From Solidesulfovibrio aerotolerans (GTDB lineage Bacteria; Desulfobacterota; Desulfovibrionia; Desulfovibrionales; Desulfovibrionaceae), in NCBI RefSeq assembly GCF_009856865.1, contig NZ_WVUD01000004.1, positions 1 through 64,000 on the forward strand: a stretch of 64,000 nt of DNA, given 5' to 3'. Numbering within the stretch: position 1 is the stretch's first letter; every line of letters begins with the position of its first letter. Both the position numbers and the translations under genes were made by a program. The notes beneath the pieces are model-generated. The model ran no database searches. It was not told the DNA's origin and worked only from the letters and a program-made list of their open reading frames with translations. This document shows, one piece after another, positions 59,638 through 64,000 of the stretch.

Positions 59638-61296
59638 ATGCCGCATATCACGACATCCGCCGGACCGATTCCGACTGCGCCGCCTTGCGGCCCCGCCACC
59701 CCGGGCTTTCGCCCCAACTGGGGGCTGGCCGCCGTGCTCGTCCTGGCCGCCTTCCTGTTGTTTTACAATCTGGGCCAGCGTCCCTTTTGGCAGGATGAGG
59801 CGGAAACCGCCTGTCTGGCCAAAAGCGTCCTTGAAACCGGCCTGCCCTACGCCTATGACGGGGTAAACGTCGTTTCCCAGGAAGAAGAACGCGAGTTTGA
59901 CAAGGTCGGCGGCTATCTCTGGCGCTGGTCGCCCTGGATTCAGATCTATCTGCAGGCGACCGGCTTTGCCGTCGGCGGCCTGAACGCCTTTGCCGGCCGG
60001 GCACCGTTTGCCCTCGCCGCCCTGCTCGCCGTTTTCTGGACCTACCGGCTGGTGGCCCGCCATTTTGGCGACCGCACCTGGGCGCTTATGGCCGCGACCC
60101 TGCTGACCCTGTGCGTGCCCTATCTGCTGATTGGCCGTCAGGCCCGCTATTATGCGCCCGGCACACTTTTCGTCCTGTGGACGCTGGACGCCTTTTTGTC
60201 CGACTGGCAGCGCCGGGCCGGGCCTATTGTGGCCATGTTTGGCGGCATGATTCTGCTTTTTCATGCCAACTACCTGCTTTTCCTGAGTTTTGCTCCAACG
60301 GCCCTGGCCGCAGCCCTCTTTGTCTACCCGGAGAAATTCCATCTGCGCCGGCTGTCTGTCCTGGCCGGGGCCACTGTGGCCGTGGCTGTGGTTCCGGGCA
60401 TCATGCTCTATCGTATCGGCCGGCAAAGCGGCATGTTCGATATCCTGCTCGTGCCGGAAAATCTCATGCTCTATTTCGCCGATCTTTCGATGTTTTGCAT
60501 CCCGCTGCCGATTTCGGTGTATCTGGCCTGGCGCTGGCGGCGGTTTTTCACCCGTCTGGAACGCCCGGCCGAGGCGGGCGAGCGGTTCGTGCTGTTTGCC
60601 ACGGTGTTGATCGTTCTCAGCCTGCTGTTTTTGGGCCTCGTGCCCCAGCGTTTTTTTCGCTATATCGCCCATCTGCTGCCGCTGTGCGCCATCCTGCTGG
60701 CCTATCTGGTGCGCCGGCTGTGGGATTTTTCCAAGGTCTCGGCCGTGATGCTTTTTTGCCTGCTGGCCTTTACCAACTGGCTGGCCGTGTATCCCATGGA
60801 ACGGCTCAAGATCGTCAACCGGCCCTGGCAAAACGACTTCCGTATGCTTACTTCCCTTAATTTCCCCATCAAGCTTTTTGTCACCGAGCTTGTCTGCGGC
60901 TACCCCGACGTCAACACCTCCATCATCGATTTTTTCAAAACCAACGCCAAGCCCGGCCAGACCATCGTGGCCGAGTACGGCGATCTGCCCCTGCAATTTG
61001 CCCTGGACGGGGTGCGGGTGGTGGGCGGCCTGCAAGGGCCGGTGCCCGCCGATGTCCGGCCGGACTGGGTGCTGCGCCGCCGGGTGGTGCGGGTCAACCG
61101 CGACCGTTTTCTCTTTGGGGCCAGGGAATTTACCGACAGCCTGGATCTGACGCGCGATTTCGAGCGCGTGCCGCTGCCCTTGCCGGACGAAACCTTTGGC
61201 AACCGCACCGACGATCCCAACCACCATTATTTCATCCCGGTGGAGGCTCCCCAGAAAGCGCTGGAAATCTGGCGGCGCAAGGAGGCTTCCCAGTGA
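59638..61296 (+). CDS. Family 39-like membrane glycosyltransferase (ArnT/PMT type)
   Basis: The 552-residue protein has about 10-12 hydrophobic segments. The conserved acidic pair in FWQDEAET (D53, E54) sits in the first external loop, the hallmark of GT-C transferases that use polyprenyl-phosphate sugars. A soluble C-terminal domain (about 430-552) is included. The acceptor (lipid A, protein or glycolipid) is unknown. The start at 59638 is 42 nt after the cyclase. Two small membrane-anchored proteins follow with 4-nt overlaps, so the three are translationally coupled. Confidence 0.85.
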   Translation: MPHITTSAGPIPTAPPCGPATPGFRPNWGLAAVLVLAAFLLFYNLGQRPFWQDEAETACLAKSVLETGLPYAYDGVNVVSQEEEREFDKVGGYLWRWSPWIQIYLQATGFAVGGLNAFAGRAPFALAALLAVFWTYRLVARHFGDRTWALMAATLLTLCVPYLLIGRQARYYAPGTLFVLWTLDAFLSDWQRRAGPIVAMFGGMILLFHANYLLFLSFAPTALAAALFVYPEKFHLRRLSVLAGATVAVAVVPGIMLYRIGRQSGMFDILLVPENLMLYFADLSMFCIPLPISVYLAWRWRRFFTRLERPAEAGERFVLFATVLIVLSLLFLGLVPQRFFRYIAHLLPLCAILLAYLVRRLWDFSKVSAVMLFCLLAFTNWLAVYPMERLKIVNRPWQNDFRMLTSLNFPIKLFVTELVCGYPDVNTSIIDFFKTNAKPGQTIVAEYGDLPLQFALDGVRVVGGLQGPVPADVRPDWVLRRRVVRVNRDRFLFGAREFTDSLDLTRDFERVPLPLPDETFGNRTDDPNHHYFIPVEAPQKALEIWRRKEASQ

Positions 61297-61736
61297 AATG
61301 GCCCCTTTCCCGCGAGACCGTGGTCCGGGTGCTCCTCATCGTGGCCCTGGGCGGCACGTTGTACAAGGGCTTTTTAAAAACCCCGGAAGCGGCCAGCCAT
61401 CTGACGCCCAAGGCCTTTTTCGACGGGCTGGTCAACGACGGCGAGAACACGGCCATTATGAAGGAACGCCACCGCGACGTGCTGGAAGCCACGGACAAGG
61501 CGGTGCGGGTCCGTCTGGATGAGCTGCGTTCCGGCGTCTATAAACCGGCTCCCGGCTCGCTGGTTTCCGAGGCTTCGCTGACCCGGGCCATCCGCAAGGA
61601 CGAGGCCACCCGGGCCCGGGCCGAGGATGACGTCCTGCGGGCGGATGAAAAGCTTGAGCGGGCCAGACGCCTGGAAGCCGCCGGCTGGCGCATGGGCCTT
61701 TTCGGCTGCACCCCGGCCGGGGAGGGCAGGCCATGA
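61293..61736 (+). CDS. Small membrane-anchored protein of unknown function
   Basis: The 147-residue protein has one N-terminal transmembrane segment (about 10-26) and a charged helical region (about 50-130: KERHRDVLEATDKAVRVRLDEL, then RKDEATRARAEDDVLRADEKL) that should form a coiled coil. It starts with a GTG overlapping the stop of the GT39-like gene (GTGA), and its own stop overlaps the next ATG. The tight packing implies a shared function, perhaps scaffolding of the transferase. No family is recognised. Confidence 0.75.
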   Translation: MKWPLSRETVVRVLLIVALGGTLYKGFLKTPEAASHLTPKAFFDGLVNDGENTAIMKERHRDVLEATDKAVRVRLDELRSGVYKPAPGSLVSEASLTRAIRKDEATRARAEDDVLRADEKLERARRLEAAGWRMGLFGCTPAGEGRP

Positions 61737-62272
61737 GCCGGGGCCGGTGCAGCCTTGGCAAGTGGCTCGGCCTGGGGCTTTTGGCCGTGGTCCTTGGCGG
61801 TGTCGGCGGGCTTGTCTGGTTTGGCGCGTGGTATTATCCGGCCCTGGGCTTGGCCGGCATCCCCAAATCCGGCTACCGGCAGGCCTTGGACACGGCGGCC
61901 CGGGGCATGACCGCCAGCGACGGCCTGGTCTTTGAGGATTTTGATTTTTCCAAATTCCGGGAAGTGGCGCGCGGCGGCGAAGCCTACGCCTGGGGTGCGG
62001 CCCGCTGCAAGGCGGCCGACGGGTCCACGACCTTTTACTGGGTCTATCTGGAGTGGAGCAAAAAGCGCGGCCAGTGGCTGCGCAACTACAGCCTGGAACT
62101 GGCCGCCCCGGACGATGAGATCTATTTTACCCGGCTGGTTCCCGGCCAGTTGGGCCGGGCCGGAATGGCTGCCGGCAAGCTGCTGGGGCAGTTGGGCTCA
62201 CGCCTGCGCGAAGCGGCCGCCGGCCGCCCGGCGGGCCAGGACCGCCAAGGCTTGCAAAGCCCTGGTCTTTGA
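61733..62272 (+). CDS. Membrane-anchored protein of unknown function
   Basis: The 179-residue protein has a single N-terminal transmembrane helix (about 10-35, GLVWFGAWYYP). A soluble domain of about 110 residues follows (FDFSKFREVARGGEAYAWG, FYWVYLEWSKKRGQWLRNYSLEL) with a Gly/Arg-rich C-terminus. Its ATG overlaps the previous stop by 4 nt. The last codons are GC-rich, and a different end cannot be excluded. It is the end of the GT39-like operon, before a terminator. Confidence 0.72.
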   Translation: MSRGRCSLGKWLGLGLLAVVLGGVGGLVWFGAWYYPALGLAGIPKSGYRQALDTAARGMTASDGLVFEDFDFSKFREVARGGEAYAWGAARCKAADGSTTFYWVYLEWSKKRGQWLRNYSLELAAPDDEIYFTRLVPGQLGRAGMAAGKLLGQLGSRLREAAAGRPAGQDRQGLQSPGL

Positions 62273-62323
62273 CGTATTGGCCGTTGTTCCCGGCCGATTA
62301 ACGGGAATCGGCACGGCCACCCG

Positions 62324-62345
62324 GCCGGCCAGACGGCCGGCTTTT
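62324..62345 (+). terminator. Terminator of the GT39-like operon
   Basis: GCCGGCC (62324-62330) pairs with GGCCGGC (62335-62341) around a 4-nt loop, followed by four T. It lies 52 nt after the last stop. Confidence 0.6.
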
Positions 62346-62398
62346 CCTGCCTGACCGGGGCCGCCGTTTTCAAACTACGCGAGGAATCAACGAACGCC

Positions 62399-63682
62399 AT
62401 GAGACTGCGCCAACGCTGCGATCAATTCAATGCCCTGCACTCCCAAATTTCGGCCCAGGGCATCAATCCCTATTTTCGCCCTATTGCCAAGTCCTGGGGC
62501 GCCGAGGTCGAGATTGGCGGCAAGCGCCTGGTCATGATCGGCTCCAACGACTACCTGGGCTTTAGCCACGACCCCCGGGTCATGGACGCCTCGGCCAAGG
62601 CCGTCTACCAGTGGGGCACCGGCCCTGGCGGCTCCCGCTTTTTAAGCGGCAATATGGTGCTGCACCATCTGCTGGAAGAGCGCCTGGCCGCTTTTGTGGG
62701 CAAGCGCAGCGCCGTGGTCCACGTCACCGGGTTTAGCACCAACCTGGGCGCACTGGGCGTGTTGGTCATGCCCAGCGATACGGTGCTGTGCGACCGCGAA
62801 AACCACGCCAGCATTTTCGAGGGTGTCAAAAACACCAAGGCCCGGCTGTCCACCTTCGCCCACAACGACGCCGCCCATGCCCTGGCCCGCGTGGAGGCCA
62901 TCAAGGCCAACCGCCCGGACAACGACCTGTTCCTGGTCACCGAGGGCGTGTTCAGCATGTCCGGCGAGCTGGCCCCCCTGGACGAGATCGCGGCCGTCAA
63001 GGACGCCCATCCCGACGTGATCTTCTACCTCGACGACGCCCATGGCCTGGGCGTTTTTGGCCGGGGCGGACGCGGCAGCGCGGATCATTTCCGCATCACG
63101 GACAAAGTCGATTTCATCATGGGCACGTTTAGCAAGTCCATGGCCTCCATCGGCGGGTTTATCGCCTCCGACGACGAGGACATGCTGCGCTATCTGCGCT
63201 ACCAGTCGCGCACCCAGATTTTCTCGGCCGCCCTGCCGGCCGCCAATACCGTGGCCGTGCTCACCTGCATCGATATCCTGGAGCGCGAACCCGAGCGCGT
63301 GGACCGGCTCCACGAAGTCACCGGGCGCATGCGCCAGGCCTACAAGTCCATCGGACTTCGCATCGGGGCCTCGTCCTCGCCGATCATTCCCATCATCATC
63401 GGTTCCGACGAGAAGGCCTTCCAGTTCTCCCAGGCCCTGTTCGAGGCCGGGGTATTCGCCTTGCCGGCCGTCTACCCGGCCGTGCCGCGCGGGCAGGCGC
63501 TTATTCGTACCGCCTACATGAGCACCCACCAGGATCGCCAGCTCGATTTCGTGCTGGAGGTTCTCGACCGCCTGGCCAAGGAGTTCCGCATCCGTGAATG
63601 CGACATCGAGGACGAGCCGCAGCCAGCTGACGGCGACGATGAAGGCGAAGCCGCGGCCAAGTCCAAGCTGTCCTATCTGTAA
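62399..63682 (+). CDS. Alpha-oxoamine synthase (serine palmitoyltransferase-like)
   Basis: This 427-residue PLP enzyme of fold type I condenses an amino acid with an acyl thioester. Motifs are IGSNDYLGFSHDP, GTGPGGSRFLSGNMVLHHLLEERLA (close to bacterial serine palmitoyltransferases), HASIFEG, the PLP-phosphate Asp in DDAHGLGVFG, and the Schiff-base K246 in GTFSKSMAS. KBL, BioF, HemA and SPT share the fold; the SRFLSG region and the C-terminal acidic tail fit SPT or a related ketone-forming enzyme better than BioF. No biotin genes lie nearby, and an ABC permease follows. The start at 62399 is the first ATG of the frame. A sphingoid-type or other long-chain lipid product is an inference. Confidence 0.82.
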   Translation: MRLRQRCDQFNALHSQISAQGINPYFRPIAKSWGAEVEIGGKRLVMIGSNDYLGFSHDPRVMDASAKAVYQWGTGPGGSRFLSGNMVLHHLLEERLAAFVGKRSAVVHVTGFSTNLGALGVLVMPSDTVLCDRENHASIFEGVKNTKARLSTFAHNDAAHALARVEAIKANRPDNDLFLVTEGVFSMSGELAPLDEIAAVKDAHPDVIFYLDDAHGLGVFGRGGRGSADHFRITDKVDFIMGTFSKSMASIGGFIASDDEDMLRYLRYQSRTQIFSAALPAANTVAVLTCIDILEREPERVDRLHEVTGRMRQAYKSIGLRIGASSSPIIPIIIGSDEKAFQFSQALFEAGVFALPAVYPAVPRGQALIRTAYMSTHQDRQLDFVLEVLDRLAKEFRIRECDIEDEPQPADGDDEGEAAAKSKLSYL

Positions 63683-63747
63683 GCAGGACACCGAGTTGCG
63701 AGAACCGACAGACGCCCTGGTACGCCGAGGGGCTCTGGTGATCTGAT

Positions 63748-64000
63748 ATGGCCATAGGAAAACGGAAAAAAATTACAGTTGCCGAGCTGGACCGCATCCG
63801 TCGGCGGGGTGCGGGGCCGTTGCGGTACTACGATCTCGTGCTCGTCAGCATACGCGAGGTCTTGCGCAAGCGACGCCGCTATATCGGCGTCCTTGCCTCT
63901 ATTGCCCTGGGCATGGCGGGATTTATCGTCATTATCACCATGGGCAACGACCTGAAGAAAAATTTTAACAACGACCTCGATCTGCTGGGCGGCGCGACCA
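63748..64000 (+). CDS. ABC transporter permease, FtsX/MacB type (partial, runs off the window)
   Basis: The first 84 codons are visible. A basic N-terminus (MAIGKRKKITVAELDRIRRR) is followed by RYYDLVLVSIREVLRKRRRY, then a transmembrane helix (YIGVLASIALGMAGFIVIIT) and the start of an extracytoplasmic domain (NDLKKNFNNDLDLLG). This is the typical beginning of FtsX/MacB-like permeases. It lies 65 nt after the alpha-oxoamine synthase, so lipid or signal export is plausible. The remainder, and any ATPase partner, are outside the window. Confidence 0.75.
   Translation, partial: MAIGKRKKITVAELDRIRRRGAGPLRYYDLVLVSIREVLRKRRRYIGVLASIALGMAGFIVIITMGNDLKKNFNNDLDLLGGAT

Noticed and set aside
59536-61227. 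563-codon open frame opposite the GT39-like gene
   Set aside because: Antisense to a membrane protein; no ribosome site and shadow-like composition.
1-64000. tRNA, rRNA, tmRNA or classical riboswitches
   Set aside because: No T-loop, conserved rRNA stretch or recognised riboswitch core was found by eye in any intergenic gap; weak or novel ones could be missed.

Overview
The window is about 64 kb of GC-rich bacterial chromosome. It reads as a sulfate-reducing member of the Desulfovibrionaceae, probably close to Solidesulfovibrio / Desulfovibrio magneticus. This is inferred from a Desulfovibrio-type outer-membrane porin, the runs rimO-rpsA-sppA and recA-(insert)-alaS, a SulP sulfate permease, very high GC with GC-rich palindromes at gene ends, and many two-component and c-di-GMP genes. 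No rRNA, tRNA or CRISPR array was found. Species assignment was not checked against any database.

Layout. 0-2.2 kb: AT-rich tail of an envelope-type cluster (end of an unknown gene, a 26-codon ORF, a radical SAM/SPASM-like protein) facing a methyltransferase. 2.4-4.5 kb: major porin and an AmiS/UreI-like channel. 5.2-9.7 kb: operon glmS - cell-wall amidase - pyrF. 9.9-16.3 kb: small conserved protein, rdgB, divergent rimO, then rpsA-sppA and an FAH-family enzyme. 16.6-22.4 kb: periplasmic and envelope proteins (LysM protein, VWA-OmpA fusion, SH3 lipoprotein) around an M16C protease. 22.5-27.4 kb: MBL-fold enzyme and glycogen/maltodextrin genes glgB and malQ. 27.6-32.8 kb: DUF1254 protein, two exported proteins, a geranylgeranyl-reductase-like flavoprotein and a HAD phosphatase. 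33-34.8 kb: higBA and a PP-loop tRNA-thiolase-like protein. 35.5-40.9 kb: recA and alaS, separated by an AT-rich HNH-nuclease gene that looks acquired. 41.3-44.6 kb: mazEF, a chloramphenicol-acetyltransferase-like gene, membrane proteins and a nonsense-mutated ICMT-like pseudogene. 45.4-47.8 kb: SulP permease and a Fur-family regulator. 47.9-55.4 kb: a signalling block (RsbU-like response regulator phosphatase, RsbW-RsbV fusion, Hpt/STAS protein, CheA, small membrane protein, HDOD protein). 55.6-64 kb: envelope-lipid or glycan genes (deacetylase-like, GT2, GT39-like, two membrane-linked proteins, serine-palmitoyltransferase-like enzyme, ABC permease) with a diguanylate cyclase.

The observations most worth following are these. 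(1) A phosphatase / kinase-antagonist fusion / Hpt-STAS / CheA operon that appears to join partner switching to a chemosensory kinase without any receptor, CheW or CheY nearby. (2) A two-part HNH protein wedged between recA and alaS behind its own palindromic promoter and terminator. (3) A 26-codon ORF translationally coupled to a radical SAM protein. (4) A family of GC-rich palindromes placed 13-38 nt after stop codons, always in the same orientation. (5) A recurrent echo, in which about 30 bp of a gene's 3' end is repeated about 70 bp downstream.

All coordinates, starts and motifs were read by eye from the sequence. Family names rest on recognised motifs and not on database searches.
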